From the NCBI RefSeq assembly GCF_041107455.1, contig NZ_JBGBPY010000001.1, positions 682,001 to 746,000 of the forward strand: a stretch of DNA of 64,000 nt, read 5' to 3'. The first letter of the stretch is position 1. Each line of letters begins with the position of its first letter. The notes under the pieces are model-generated. The model worked only from the letters and a program-made list of their open reading frames with translations. It was not told where the DNA came from and did not search any database. Positions 39,131 through 47,852 of the stretch are shown here, one piece after another. The translations under genes and the position numbers were made by a program. This stretch comes from Rhodanobacter humi. GTDB taxonomy: Bacteria > Pseudomonadota > Gammaproteobacteria > Xanthomonadales > Rhodanobacteraceae.

Positions 39131-39997
39131 ATGGACTACCGCGGCCGCTTCGCCCCCTCGCCCACCGGATTGCTGCACTTCGGCTCGCTGGTCGCCGCGC
39201 TCGGCAGCTGGTTGCGCGCCCGCGAAGCCGGCGGCCGCTGGCTGCTGCGCATGGAGGACATCGACCCGCCGCGCGAAGTGCCCGGCGCGGCCGCCGCCAT
39301 CCTCGCCGCCCTGCCCGCGTTCGGCTTCACGGCGGACGAGCCGGTGCTGCACCAGTCGCAACGCCAGGCCGCGTACGACGCCGCGTTCGCGCGGCTGCGC
39401 GCCATCGATGCGGTGTTCCCCTGCTGGTGCAGCCGCAGCGAACTGGCCGCGATGGGCGAACTGCATCGCGACGGCCGCTGCGTGGCGCCACCCGACCCGC
39501 GGCGCGAGCCGGCCTGGCGGCTGCGTGCGCCCGACGTCGAGATCGCCTTCGACGACATCGTGCAGGGTCCGCAGCGGCAGAACCTGCGCGAGAGCGCGGG
39601 CGATTTCGTGATACGCCGCGTCGAGGGCCTGTACTCCTATCAGCTGGCCTGTGTGGTGGACGACGCCCACCAGGGCATCACCGAGGTGGTGCGCGGCTGC
39701 GACCTGCTCGATTCCACGCCGCGGCAGATCCACCTGCAGCGACTGCTGGACCTGCCCACGCCCCGCTACCTGCACCTGCCGCTGGCGCTGGACGGCGCGG
39801 GGCACAAGCTCTCCAAGTCCGCGCAGGCCTGGCCGGTCGACCCGGCCGATCCGCTGCCCGCGCTGCGCCGCGCCTTGGCCTTCCTCGGCCAGCCGGTGCC
39901 CGCGGAGGCCGCCGACGCACCCACGCTGCTGGCCGCGGCGTTGTCGCGCTTCGATCCGGCGCTTGTTCCAAAACGCGGTGGTTGCTTTGCCGGCTGA
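39131..39997 (+). CDS. gluQ: Glutamyl-Q tRNA(Asp) synthetase
   Basis: A 288-residue truncated glutamyl-tRNA synthetase paralogue. The HIGH-like motif is GRFAPSPTGLLHFGSLVAAL, and KLSKSAQ is the KMSKS equivalent. The C-terminal anticodon domain of GluRS is absent. The zinc site CWCSRSE is present. It attaches glutamate to queuosine34 of tRNA-Asp. The ATG at 39131 gives MDYRGRFAPSPTG. Confidence 0.93.
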   Translation: MDYRGRFAPSPTGLLHFGSLVAALGSWLRAREAGGRWLLRMEDIDPPREVPGAAAAILAALPAFGFTADEPVLHQSQRQAAYDAAFARLRAIDAVFPCWCSRSELAAMGELHRDGRCVAPPDPRREPAWRLRAPDVEIAFDDIVQGPQRQNLRESAGDFVIRRVEGLYSYQLACVVDDAHQGITEVVRGCDLLDSTPRQIHLQRLLDLPTPRYLHLPLALDGAGHKLSKSAQAWPVDPADPLPALRRALAFLGQPVPAEAADAPTLLAAALSRFDPALVPKRGGCFAG

Positions 39998-40080
39998 GCA
40001 GTTATAAACCTCTCCATGGGCCAACGCCGGTCGCCGACCGTCGCGACGCGCGCCCTGCAGCGAACCCAAGGAGACTGGAC

Positions 40081-40821
40081 ATGACGCAACGCACGGCTTT
40101 GGTCACGGGTGGCACGGGCGGTATCGGCAGCGCGATCGTGCGCTACCTCGCCCGGCAGGGGCACCGGGTCGCCACCAACTACCGCAACGCGGAAAAGGCC
40201 GAGGCCTGGCGCAAGTCCATGGCCGCCGACGGCATCGAGGTGTGCATGGTCACCGGCGACGTCGCCGATCCCGCCTCCTGCGCGGCAATGATCCAGGCGA
40301 TCGAAGCGAAGTGCGGTCCGGTGGAAATCCTCGTCAACAACGCCGGCATCACCCGCGACACCACCTTCCACAAGATGAGCTACGAGCAGTGGACCGAGGT
40401 GGTGAACACCAACCTCAACGCCTGCTTCAACGTCACCCGCCCGGTGATCGACGGCATGCGCCACCGCAAGTGGGGCCGCATCGTGCAGATCAGCTCGATC
40501 AACGGCCAGAAGGGCCAGTACGGCCAGGCCAACTACGCCGCCGCCAAGGCCGGCATGCACGGCTTCACCATCTCGCTGGCGCAGGAGAACGCGAAGTTCG
40601 GCATCACCGTCAACACCGTCTCGCCCGGCTACGTGGGCACCGACATGGTGATGGCGGTGCCCGAGGACGTGCGCGCCAAGATCGTGGCGCAGATCCCGGT
40701 CGGGCGACTGGGCAAGCCGGAGGAAATCGCCCACGCTGTCGCCTTCCTCACCGGCGAGGAAGCCGCCTGGATCACCGGCGCGAACCTCGCCATCAACGGC
40801 GGGCATTACATGGGTTGGTGA
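40081..40821 (+). CDS. phaB: Acetoacetyl-CoA reductase-like SDR (PhaB type)
   Basis: A 246-residue classical SDR. Cofactor motif VTGGTGGIGSAI, NNAG, and the active-site ISS...QYGQANYAAAK (Tyr-x-x-x-Lys). YPGYVGTDM-like PGYVGTDMVM and INGGHYMGW C-terminus match PhaB acetoacetyl-CoA reductases of polyhydroxyalkanoate synthesis. A FabG-type role cannot be excluded. A ribosome site AAGGAG lies upstream of the ATG at 40081. No phaA or phaC is adjacent. Confidence 0.82.
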   Translation: MTQRTALVTGGTGGIGSAIVRYLARQGHRVATNYRNAEKAEAWRKSMAADGIEVCMVTGDVADPASCAAMIQAIEAKCGPVEILVNNAGITRDTTFHKMSYEQWTEVVNTNLNACFNVTRPVIDGMRHRKWGRIVQISSINGQKGQYGQANYAAAKAGMHGFTISLAQENAKFGITVNTVSPGYVGTDMVMAVPEDVRAKIVAQIPVGRLGKPEEIAHAVAFLTGEEAAWITGANLAINGGHYMGW

Positions 40822-40863
40822 AATGCGCGCTTTGAAGCTGCCGGTGGCAGCTTCAGCGCATTT
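40821..40863 (+). terminator. Long hairpin after the PhaB-type gene
   Basis: AAATGCGC pairs with GCGCATTT and TGAAGCTGCC with GGCAGCTTCA; a 4-base bulge separates them. It overlaps the stop codon's last base. Confidence 0.65.
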
Positions 40864-40868
40864 CACCA

Positions 40869-41013
40869 GGTGAGGCATGGATGCCGAACGGGCGGCGGCG
40901 CAGGGACGCCTGCTTGCCATACCCCGCAACGAAGCAGAGGCGTTGAAACGCGTCCCGCGCGGCGATGGCCCGGTGGGGCATGGATGCCGAACCGGCGGCG
41001 ACGCAAGAACGCC
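40869..41013. repeat. Direct repeat of about 42 bp, period 103
   Basis: Copies at 40869-40910 and 40972-41013 share the line GGTG.GGCATGGATGCCGA and GGCGGCG.CGCA...ACGCC. Each contains the hairpin GGCATGGATGCC (apex CATGGATG, the complement of CATCCATG). The sequence lies upstream of the GGDEF gene and creates an apparent longer reading frame. Confidence 0.75.
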
Positions 41014-41077
41014 GCCGCGCAATGGCACAAGGCGTGCATGCCGATTCGGCGCGAATGCCGCGACTCGTCCGGACCCG

Positions 41078-42427
41078 ATGGAAACGACTGCAATCACCCC
41101 GCTGGGCAAGATCCTGGATCTCCTGCTGGACGCCATCTGCGTCGTCGACGCCGAGGGGCGCTATGTGTTCGTCAGCGCCGCATTCGAGCGCATCTTCGGC
41201 TACGCGCCGGAGGAGGTGATCGGCCGGCGGATGATCGAGCTCGTGCATCCGGAGGACCGCGAAGTGACGCTGCGCACCGCCGCGGCGATCATGGACGGCA
41301 AGCCCGAATCGAATTTCCAGAACCGCTACGTGCGCAAGGACGGCGAGGTGGTGCACATCATGTGGTCGGCACGCTGGTCCGAAGCCGACCGGGTGAGGAT
41401 CGCCGTCGCCCGCGACATCACCGCGTTCAAGCGCGGCGAATCGATGCGGCTGGCGCTGCACGCAGTCGCCGAGGCGGCACATGCCGCACAGGACCTGCCC
41501 ATGCTGTTCGAGCAGGTGCACCGGATCATCGGCGGCATCCTGCCCGCGACGAACTTCCTCGTCGCCCTGCACGACCGCACGGAGAATCGCCTGCGCTTTC
41601 CCTGTGTGGCGTACGGCGAGCACGAGGCCGTGCCCGAACCGGAGGCGCTTGCCGCCGACCCGCGCATCGCCGCGGTGATCCGCAGCGGCCGGCCCGTGCA
41701 ACTGGCCGCTGCGGCGGGGGATGGCGCCACACGCTGGCTCGGCGTGCCGCTGCAATCGAAAGACGGCGCGATCGGCGCACTGGTGATCGAGCATCGCGGC
41801 AAGGCCGGCTACAGCGACGCCGACAGCGAACTGCTGCAATTCGTCGCCACCCAGGTGAGCACCGCGATCGAGCGCAAGCAGGCGCAGGCGCGGCTGCACC
41901 ATCTCGCCCTGCACGACCCCCTGACCGACCTGCCCAACCGCAACCTGTTCGGTCGCCAGCTGGACGCCACGCTGGCGCGCGCCGCCAGCCGGAAGGCGCA
42001 CGTGGCGTTGCTCTACATCGACCTGGACGGCTTCAAGCAGGTCAACGATCGCCACGGCCACCCCATCGGCGACCTGTTGCTGTGTGAAGTCGCCACCCGC
42101 CTCCGCGGCTGCCTGCGCGAGCGCGACGTCGCGGGGCGCATCGGCGGCGACGAGTTCGTGGTGCTGCTCGATGCGCTGGCCTCGCCCGGCCACGGCGTGG
42201 ACATCGCGGAGCGGATCCGCGCGGCGCTCGGCCCGGTCTTCCAGCTCGCGGAACAGTCGATCCCCATGTCAGCGAGCATCGGCGTGGCCATCTTTCCCGC
42301 CGATGGCGAGGACGGCGAGCAGTTGGCCCGTGCCGCCGATCGCGCCATGTACCGTGCCAAGCAGGCGGGCGGCAACCAGACCCGGGTCGCCGGCGGCGTC
42401 GATGCCGTGGACGTTCCCGGCAGCTGA
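41078..42427 (+). CDS. PAS-GAF-GGDEF diguanylate cyclase
   Basis: A 449-residue cytosolic c-di-GMP synthase. PAS domain at about residues 10-125 (CVVDAEGRYVFVSAAFERIFGYAPEEVIGR). GAF domain at about 140-280 (VALHDRTENRLRFPC, VIEHRGKAGYSDADSELLQF). GGDEF domain at about 290-440: HDPLTDLPNRNLFGRQL, IDLDGFKQVNDRHGH, then an RERD I-site five residues before the intact GGDEF. No EAL domain. The cyclase is therefore probably active, with product inhibition. The ATG at 41078 starts just before the PAS domain; the longer frame from 40877 reads through the repeat and is rejected. Confidence 0.9.
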   Translation: METTAITPLGKILDLLLDAICVVDAEGRYVFVSAAFERIFGYAPEEVIGRRMIELVHPEDREVTLRTAAAIMDGKPESNFQNRYVRKDGEVVHIMWSARWSEADRVRIAVARDITAFKRGESMRLALHAVAEAAHAAQDLPMLFEQVHRIIGGILPATNFLVALHDRTENRLRFPCVAYGEHEAVPEPEALAADPRIAAVIRSGRPVQLAAAAGDGATRWLGVPLQSKDGAIGALVIEHRGKAGYSDADSELLQFVATQVSTAIERKQAQARLHHLALHDPLTDLPNRNLFGRQLDATLARAASRKAHVALLYIDLDGFKQVNDRHGHPIGDLLLCEVATRLRGCLRERDVAGRIGGDEFVVLLDALASPGHGVDIAERIRAALGPVFQLAEQSIPMSASIGVAIFPADGEDGEQLARAADRAMYRAKQAGGNQTRVAGGVDAVDVPGS

Positions 42428-42449
42428 CGCTCCCGGCGCACCGGCGCAG

Positions 42450-43241
42450 CTAGTCGTCCGCCTGCAGCAATCGCTCCATCACCTTCCCCACCGCCGCAAA
42501 CGCGAACGCCCCGGTGACATGCGTGGCCGCGCCCAGACCGCCGCCGCAGGCAAGGTTCAGCGCGTCGCCACCGGGCGGACGGGTGCCGCAGACCGTGCCG
42601 TCCGGCTGCGGGTACTGCACGTTCTGCAGCGAGTACACCGCCGGCACGCCGAAGTAACGTTGCGGGCTGCGCGGAAAATTGAAATCCGCGCGGAGCTTCT
42701 TGCGGATCAGGCTGAACATCGCGTCGTGCTCGGTGCGCGAGAGGTCGCGCACGCGAATCTGCGTCGGATCGGTGCGACCGCCGGCCGAACCCACGGTGAC
42801 GATGGGCAGCTTGCGGCGGCGGCACCAGGCGATCATCTCCAGCTTCACGCGGAACGCATCGCAGGCATCCAGCACGGCGTCGTAGCCGCGATCCAGCAGC
42901 TCGTCCAGCGTGGCGGTCGTGAGGAAGCGCTCGATCGCCTCCAGTCGCAGCGAAGGATTGATCGCGTGCAGGCGCGCGGCCATCACGCCCACCTTGGGCT
43001 TGCCGTATTCACCGTCCAGCGCGTGCAGCTGGCGGTTGGTGTTGGACACGCAGACCTCGTCCGCGTCGATCAGGGTGAGCCGCCCCACCCCGCTGCGCAC
43101 CAGCGCCTCGGCCGCCCACGAGCCCACGCCACCCACGCCCACCACGCAGACATGGCGCTGCGCCAGCTTCGCCACGCTGCCGGCGCCGTACAGGCGTTCG
43201 ACGCCGGCGAAACGTTCGTGCGGGTAGGCGGATTCGCTCAT
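42450..43241 (-). CDS. tcdA: tRNA threonylcarbamoyladenosine dehydratase
   Basis: A 263-residue ThiF/MoeB-family enzyme. ATP-binding VVGVGGVGSWAAEALVRSGVG, IDADEVCVSNTNRQ, KVGVMAARL and LDACDAFRVK match TcdA. It cyclises t6A37 to ct6A in tRNAs decoding ANN codons. It ends 22 bases after the GGDEF gene on the opposite strand. Divergent from the cytochrome gene. Confidence 0.93.
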   Translation of the reverse strand: MSESAYPHERFAGVERLYGAGSVAKLAQRHVCVVGVGGVGSWAAEALVRSGVGRLTLIDADEVCVSNTNRQLHALDGEYGKPKVGVMAARLHAINPSLRLEAIERFLTTATLDELLDRGYDAVLDACDAFRVKLEMIAWCRRRKLPIVTVGSAGGRTDPTQIRVRDLSRTEHDAMFSLIRKKLRADFNFPRSPQRYFGVPAVYSLQNVQYPQPDGTVCGTRPPGGDALNLACGGGLGAATHVTGAFAFAAVGKVMERLLQADD

Positions 43242-43350
43242 CGAAAACCTGATGGTGTGGCGCGGGACACGCGCTGCGCAAAGCAGCCATTCTATCGCCC
43301 GCCCCCGGGAACCGGGTTATCCTCGCGGGCTCGTCTCCCGCAAGGAATCC

Positions 43351-43743
43351 ATGATGCGTGCCGCCCTCCTGATCCTGCTCGGCCTGGTCATCGGCGTACT
43401 CGGTACGTCCCAGGTGATGAATGCGCTCGCCGCGCGCAACCCGATGCCCAAGGCGGTGATGCACACCATGGGCTACCACATGGGCGAGCTGAAGCAGGCG
43501 ATGAAGGCGCAGAAGTGCGACGCGGCGACGATCCAGCACCATCTGTTGCGCCTGCAGTCCACCGCCACCGACATCCTGCCCACCTTCGGCATTGCCGACA
43601 AAGGCTTCACCGACGACGCGAACCAGCTGCAGACGCGCCTGCAGCAGGCCACCGTGTCCGCCCCGGCCAGCTGCGCGGCACTGGCCGCGGCGCTGAAGCC
43701 GGTGGGCGAGACCTGCCAGAGCTGCCATCAGCAGTACCGCTGA
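43351..43743 (+). CDS. Cytochrome c'-like periplasmic c-type cytochrome
   Basis: A 130-residue exported heme protein. An uncleaved or cleaved N-terminal hydrophobic helix (LLILLGLVIGVLG) leads into a helical domain (MPKAVMHTMGYHMGELKQAM...) and the heme site CQSCHQ at residues 122-126 close to the C-terminus, typical of four-helix cytochrome c' proteins. An axial Met/His in the N-terminal helix is plausible. Possible roles are NO binding or electron transfer. It uses an AAGGAA ribosome site at the ATG at 43351. Confidence 0.8.
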   Translation: MMRAALLILLGLVIGVLGTSQVMNALAARNPMPKAVMHTMGYHMGELKQAMKAQKCDAATIQHHLLRLQSTATDILPTFGIADKGFTDDANQLQTRLQQATVSAPASCAALAAALKPVGETCQSCHQQYR

Positions 43744-43754
43744 GGCACCTATCA

Positions 43755-43802
43755 CGGCTGAAGCCGCTCCTGCACCCCGCACCGTAGGAGCGGTTTCAGC
43801 CG
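43755..43802. repeat. Inverted REP-like pair, CGGCTGAAGCCGCTCCT type
   Basis: CGGCTGAAGCCGCTCCTGC at 43755-43773 pairs with GTAGGAGCGGTTTCAGCCG at 43784-43802, with a few mismatches. A common two-arm repeat of Xanthomonadales and Pseudomonas, lying between the cytochrome and the DUF962 gene. Confidence 0.75.
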
Positions 43803-43826
43803 CGAACGGGATTGACCAAAGCGCCG

Positions 43827-44129
43827 CTAGAAACTCACCTTCCCACGCAGCATCTGCGCGTACATCACCCAATCGCCCAGCAGGCTGTACAGCGGGTGGC
43901 GGAAGGTGGCCGGGCGGTTCTTCTCGTAGACGAAGTGGCCGATCCACGCGCAGCCGTAGCCGGCCACCGGCAACAGCCACAGCCAGTCCCAGCGGCGGCT
44001 GGCGATCGCCAACAACAGGATCACGAGCACCAGCGAACTGCCGATGAAATGCCAGCGCCGGCACAGGCGCTGGCTGTGCTCGCCGAGGTAGTAGGGATAG
44101 AACGCGCGGAAGCTGGCGAATTCGCTCAT
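43827..44129 (-). CDS. DUF962/Mpo1-like membrane protein
   Basis: A 100-residue membrane protein with two to three helices (FIGSSLVLVILLLAIAS, WLWLLPVAGYGCAWIGHFV) and the conserved R-R-W-H-x-x-G and H-F-x-x-E-K-N-x-P-A-x-x-x-H-P-L motifs of the Mpo1/DUF962 family. Yeast Mpo1 is a dioxygenase of 2-hydroxy fatty acids; bacterial function is unproven. The ATG at 44127-44129 fits. It lies 10 bases downstream of the pirin gene and is probably co-transcribed. Confidence 0.82.
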   Translation of the reverse strand: MSEFASFRAFYPYYLGEHSQRLCRRWHFIGSSLVLVILLLAIASRRWDWLWLLPVAGYGCAWIGHFVYEKNRPATFRHPLYSLLGDWVMYAQMLRGKVSF

Positions 44130-44139
44130 GGGCACTCCG

Positions 44140-45015
44140 TCAGTCGGGCGGCAGCGGAATGAATTCCTGTTCGTCGCCGGCCACCTTGCCGAAGCAGCCC
44201 TCGCGCCAGTCGGCCTTGGCCTGCTCGATGCGCTCGCGGCTGCTGGCGACGAAGTTCCACCACAAGTGGCGTTCGCCATCCAGCGGCGCGCCGCCGAACA
44301 GCATCACGCGGCTGGCGACTTTCGCTCGCAACGACGGCACCGCTGCGCCCGTCTGCACCGCCATCCGGCCCGCCGCGACGGACAGCTCGCCCCACGCCAG
44401 CTCGCCCTCGATCACGTGGACGCCGTGCTCGACATGTTCCGCCGGCAGGGCCAGCTCGGCGCCGGCTTCCAGCCGCGCTTCGGCGAAGAACATCGGCGCA
44501 TAGACCTTCACCGGCGAGGCCGCGCCCCAGCCGGTGCCGACGATCAGCACCAGCTCGACGCCGGGCTGGCGGATGCACGGCAAGGCCTCGGCCTCGTGAT
44601 GATGGAACTCCGGCGCCATCTCCGCGTGGTCGCGCGGCAGCGCCACCCATACCTGGATGCCGTGCACGCGCTGGCCCGCGGCGCGTGCTTCCGGCGGCGT
44701 GCGCTCGGAATGCACGATGCCGCTGCCGGCAGTCATCCAGTTCACCGCGCCGGGCTGGATGTCGGCGAGGCTGCCCAGGCTGTCGCGATGGCGGACCGTG
44801 CCCTCGAACAGCCAGGTCACCGTGGCCAGGCCGATGTGCGGATGCGGTCGCACGTCCATGCCGCGGCCCGGCGCGAAATCCACGGGGCCCATGTGGTCGT
44901 AGAACACGAACGGGCCCACGTGGCGGGCCTGCAGCACCGGCAGCAGGCGGCGCACGGTGAAGCCGTCGCCGAGATCGTGCAGGCGGCCATCGATCAGGAT
45001 CGGTTGCGCATCCAT
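44140..45015 (-). CDS. Pirin-family protein
   Basis: A 291-residue bicupin pirin. The N-terminal cupin has metal-binding RPHPHIGLATVTWLFEG and HSERTPPEARA; the C-terminal cupin has a Pirin_C motif. Bacterial pirins may act as quercetin dioxygenases or regulators. It begins an operon-like set with the DUF962 gene downstream and old yellow enzyme 13 bases upstream on the same strand. Confidence 0.88.
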   Translation of the reverse strand: MDAQPILIDGRLHDLGDGFTVRRLLPVLQARHVGPFVFYDHMGPVDFAPGRGMDVRPHPHIGLATVTWLFEGTVRHRDSLGSLADIQPGAVNWMTAGSGIVHSERTPPEARAAGQRVHGIQVWVALPRDHAEMAPEFHHHEAEALPCIRQPGVELVLIVGTGWGAASPVKVYAPMFFAEARLEAGAELALPAEHVEHGVHVIEGELAWGELSVAAGRMAVQTGAAVPSLRAKVASRVMLFGGAPLDGERHLWWNFVASSRERIEQAKADWREGCFGKVAGDEQEFIPLPPD

Positions 45016-45028
45016 CGGTACTCCTCGC

Positions 45029-46087
45029 TCACCAGGCTCGTCGATATTGCGCCGGCGCGGGCAGCTCTGCACCCAGCTCCTGCGCGGCGCGGCGCGGGAA
45101 ATACGGATCGCGCAGGCTCTCGCGGGCAATCAGCACCACGTCGGCCTCGTCGTTTGCCACGATGTCGGCGGCTTGCTTCGATCCGGTGATGAGGCCCACC
45201 GCGCCGGTAGCGATGCCCGCTTCACGGCGGATCTGCGCGGCGAACGGCACCTGGTAGCCCGGCGCCACGGGCACCTTCACGTGTGGCAGCAGGCCGCCGC
45301 TGGAAATGTCGACCAGGTCCAAGCCCAGCGACTTCACCTCGCGCGCCAGCCGCACGCTCTGCTCGACATCCCAGCCACCCTCGGCCCAGTCCATGGCCGA
45401 GATGCGCAGCCACAGCGGCAACTCCGCCGGCCATACCTCGCGCACTGCGGCGATCACCTCGCGCGCCAGCCGCGTGCGGTTCTCGAAGCTGCCGCCGTAG
45501 TCGTCGTCGCGCCGGTTGCTGAGCGGCGACAGGAACTGGTGCAGCAGATAACCGTGCGCGGCGTGCAACTCGATCAACTGGAAGCCGGCGGCCAGCGCAC
45601 GCTGCGCCGCCGCCCGAAAATCGGCGATCAACTGGCGGATGCCAGCCGCATCCAGCGCCATCGGCGTGTGCCAGCCCGCGTCGAACGGTAGCGCCGACGG
45701 CGCCACCGTGGTCCACGCGCCCTGCGCCGGCGTGAGTGCGCCACCGCCGTCCCAGGGCCGGTGCGCACTGGCCTTGCGGCCGGCATGCGCCAGCTGCACG
45801 CCGGGCACCGCGCCCTGCGCCGCGATGAAGGCGGCGATCGGCCGCCAAGCCGCGGCCTGCACGTCGTTCCAGATGCCGGTGTCGCCCGGCGAGATGCGCC
45901 CCTGCGCCGACACCGCGGTAGCCTCGGCGATCACCGCAGCCGCGCCGCCCACCGCACGGCTGCCCAGGTGCACCAGATGCCAGTGGTCGGGCATGCCGTC
46001 GATCGCCGAGTACTGGCACATCGGCGACACCACGATGCGGTTGCGCAGCGTCAGGCTGCGCTGCGGGAGGGGTTCGAACAATTTCAT
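45029..46087 (-). CDS. Old-yellow-enzyme family NADH:flavin oxidoreductase (YqjM type)
   Basis: A 352-residue FMN TIM-barrel. LRNRIVVSPMCQYSA near the N-terminus (Cys24 at the flavin, typical of YqjM/XenA), QLAHAGRKAS (catalytic His), HAAHGYLLHQFLSPLSNRRDD, and the C-terminal LRDPYFPRRAA match the family. Reduces activated C=C bonds with NADPH. It is followed by the pirin gene after 13 bases. Confidence 0.9.
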   Translation of the reverse strand: MKLFEPLPQRSLTLRNRIVVSPMCQYSAIDGMPDHWHLVHLGSRAVGGAAAVIAEATAVSAQGRISPGDTGIWNDVQAAAWRPIAAFIAAQGAVPGVQLAHAGRKASAHRPWDGGGALTPAQGAWTTVAPSALPFDAGWHTPMALDAAGIRQLIADFRAAAQRALAAGFQLIELHAAHGYLLHQFLSPLSNRRDDDYGGSFENRTRLAREVIAAVREVWPAELPLWLRISAMDWAEGGWDVEQSVRLAREVKSLGLDLVDISSGGLLPHVKVPVAPGYQVPFAAQIRREAGIATGAVGLITGSKQAADIVANDEADVVLIARESLRDPYFPRRAAQELGAELPAPAQYRRAW

Positions 46088-46142
46088 CGGTCGTCCGGCC
46101 GGGAGAGGGAGACACCTACAGTGCAGGCGCCTCGCCCGCGCA

Positions 46143-47045
46143 TCAAGGGGCGGGGCGAGCCGGCGCCACGAGCGCCGCGTCGTGCGCCGCGATCCAGTCG
46201 GCCAGGCGCGCGGCGACCGCGGCCGGCGCCTTCATCCAGCCGAAGTGGTCGGCCGGCTGGCCGGCCAGTTCGTCCGGCAGCACCAATTCATGGCGGCGCG
46301 GCGCGTGCGGCATTTTCCCCAGCAGCCAGTCCAGCGAGGCGGCCTGGCCCAGCCAGTCGTCGCGCAGGCGCAGGGCCAGTACCGGTCGCTCCAGCGCGGC
46401 CAGGTGCTGCTCGAAATCCGTGTCCATGCCCGCCGCGGCGTAACGGCCGGTACGGCCGCTGCGCGCCCAGTCGGCCGCGACACCGCGCGCCTCGTTGCCG
46501 CCGAAGCCGATACGACGACCGGGCAAATGCCCCAGCAGCGTCGCCAGCACGGGCGCCAGCGCGTAGGCCAGGCCGATCACGGCGCCGCGGCGGAAGCGCC
46601 GCCAGTACGGCGCACCGCTGGCCACCAGGGCAAGACCCGTCACCTCGTCGGGATGCAGCGCGGCGTACAGGCAGGCCAGTTGGCCGCCCAGGCTGTGCCC
46701 CCCGAGCCAGGGACGCGCCTGCGGCCAGCGCGCACGCATCGCGGCCAAGCCAGCAGGCAGGTCGATCTCCAGCAGCTCGCGGTAGCCCCAGTCACTGCGA
46801 CGGCCGGCCCGCAGGCTGCTGGAACCGATGCCACGCCACTCGTGCAACGCCACCGCCACGCCCCGCGCCGCCAGTGCGGCGGCCAGCGGCAGGTAATGCT
46901 TCGCCGGCACGCCCATCGCCGGCACCCAGTACACCGCCGCGCGCGGCACGCCGTCCGGCGCCACGCACAGCAATTCCGCACGCGCGCCGTCGGTCATCGC
47001 CAACGGCAGCACGGTGGGTTCCGAGGTGGTTGTAATGGTGCTCAT
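46143..47045 (-). CDS. Alpha/beta hydrolase (S33-like)
   Basis: A 300-residue alpha/beta hydrolase. Oxyanion region YWVPAMGVPAKHYLPLAAALAARG, then HEWRGIGSS, the nucleophile LGGHSLGGQLA, and a His in PADHFGWMK. Resembles predicted acyl esterases acting on lipid or amide substrates. The ATG at 47045 gives MSTITTT. The upstream frame runs into the repeat doublet and is rejected. Confidence 0.8.
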   Translation of the reverse strand: MSTITTTSEPTVLPLAMTDGARAELLCVAPDGVPRAAVYWVPAMGVPAKHYLPLAAALAARGVAVALHEWRGIGSSSLRAGRRSDWGYRELLEIDLPAGLAAMRARWPQARPWLGGHSLGGQLACLYAALHPDEVTGLALVASGAPYWRRFRRGAVIGLAYALAPVLATLLGHLPGRRIGFGGNEARGVAADWARSGRTGRYAAAGMDTDFEQHLAALERPVLALRLRDDWLGQAASLDWLLGKMPHAPRRHELVLPDELAGQPADHFGWMKAPAAVAARLADWIAAHDAALVAPARPAP

Positions 47046-47049
47046 CGAA

Positions 47050-47165
47050 AAGTGCAGCCATGGATGGCTGCCCGTTTGATCCTCGCGATCAGGGACGATC
47101 GCAAAAGCAAGACCAGCCATGGATGGCCGCCCGTGTGATATTCGCGATCAGGGATGATCGCAAAG
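47050..47165. repeat. Doublet of the two-hairpin repeat, reverse orientation
   Basis: Two copies in tandem. Hairpins at 47054-47071 (GCAGCCATGGATGGCTGC), 47085-47102 (GCGATCAGGGACGATCGC), 47116-47127 (GCCATGGATGGC, shorter) and 47144-47161 (GCGATCAGGGATGATCGC). On the minus strand each copy reads as in mutS and 47787-47846. It lies between a hydrolase and a cold-shock gene. Confidence 0.85.
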
Positions 47166-47190
47166 CCAAGGGATCGCAAAGGCAAAAGAA

Positions 47191-47214
47191 AAAGGCCGGC
47201 TTGCGCCGGCCTTT
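47191..47214 (-). terminator. Terminator of the first cold-shock gene
   Basis: AAAGGCCGGC, TTGC, GCCGGCCTTT with T-runs on both sides. Confidence 0.9.
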
Positions 47215-47233
47215 TTCACATGCGCCATCGCCA

Positions 47234-47443
47234 TCAAGCCGGAGCGACTTCTTCGGCCTGCAGGCCCTTCTGGCCCTGCACCACCTTGAACGTCACCTTC
47301 TGGCCTTCCTGCAGGCTCTTGAAGCCCGTGCCGGTGATGGCACGAAAATGCACGAACACGTCGGGGCCGTTCTCGCGGCTGATGAAGCCGAACCCCTTGG
47401 CGTCGTTGAACCACTTGACGGTACCTGTTTCACGATCCGACAT
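47234..47443 (-). CDS. cspA: Cold-shock protein (CspA family), copy 1
   Basis: A 69-residue CSD protein. RNP1 motif [10 protein letters not shown] and RNP2 DVFVHFRAI are intact; [15 protein letters not shown] start and [17 protein letters not shown] end match the family. It binds single-stranded RNA and DNA as a chaperone. A second copy lies at 47899-48108 with very similar sequence. Confidence 0.95.
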   Translation of the reverse strand: MSDRETGTVKWFNDAKGFGFISRENGPDVFVHFRAITGTGFKSLQEGQKVTFKVVQGQKGLQAEEVAPA

Positions 47444-47520
47444 GACTCACTCCGATCCATTCCAGACGCTTGAGACGAGCCGACCCCGCGGGCCGACGAC
47501 TTACTGGGCATGCCGGGGTC
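47444..47520 (-). promoter_or_regulatory. Leader of cold-shock copy 1, shared motif CCCAGTAAG
   Basis: About 58 bases upstream of the ATG the minus strand reads CCCAGTAAGTCGTCGGCCCGC (47501-47509 for the core). The same motif occurs at almost the same distance upstream of copy 2. Beyond it, 47521-47786 contains no gene that I can support. Confidence 0.45.
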
Positions 47521-47786
47521 GGGTGTAGCGACATGGAATCGACAGGGGTTCCATACCGGGCACGCACGTGGCCAAGCAGACGCAGTGGGCAAAGCATAAC
47601 GGAATTTCACGAATGCAAGCGATATGTCAAGCGTCATCGCCGGAAAGTGTCCGCGGACACTAAATCGCCGTGAGCAATGGCCCAAATGGGCATCCGGCGT
47701 GGATGCAAGGCACAAAATCGCCTGGAACCACATGGCATCGCACGGCTAATGGCCCGCAGGGGGCCTGCCATGGATGGTGTACATCC

Positions 47787-47846
47787 TTGCGATCATCCCT
47801 GATCGCGGGAATCACACGGGCGGTCATCCATGGCCGCACTTCTCAA
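47787..47846. repeat. Intergenic two-hairpin repeat (best reference copy)
   Basis: Hairpin 1 is at 47789-47806 (GCGATCATCCCTGATCGC) and hairpin 2 at 47820-47837 (GCGGTCATCCATGGCCGC, one mismatch in the stem), followed by GCACTTCTCAA. Sequence and spacing match the mutS copy. Confidence 0.85.
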
Positions 47847-47852
47847 AACAAA

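Noticed and set aside
47521..47786. Promoter TTGCAT/TATGCT upstream of cold-shock copy 1
   Set aside because: The spacer is only about 14 bases, too short for a normal sigma-70 promoter, so it is not listed as a feature.
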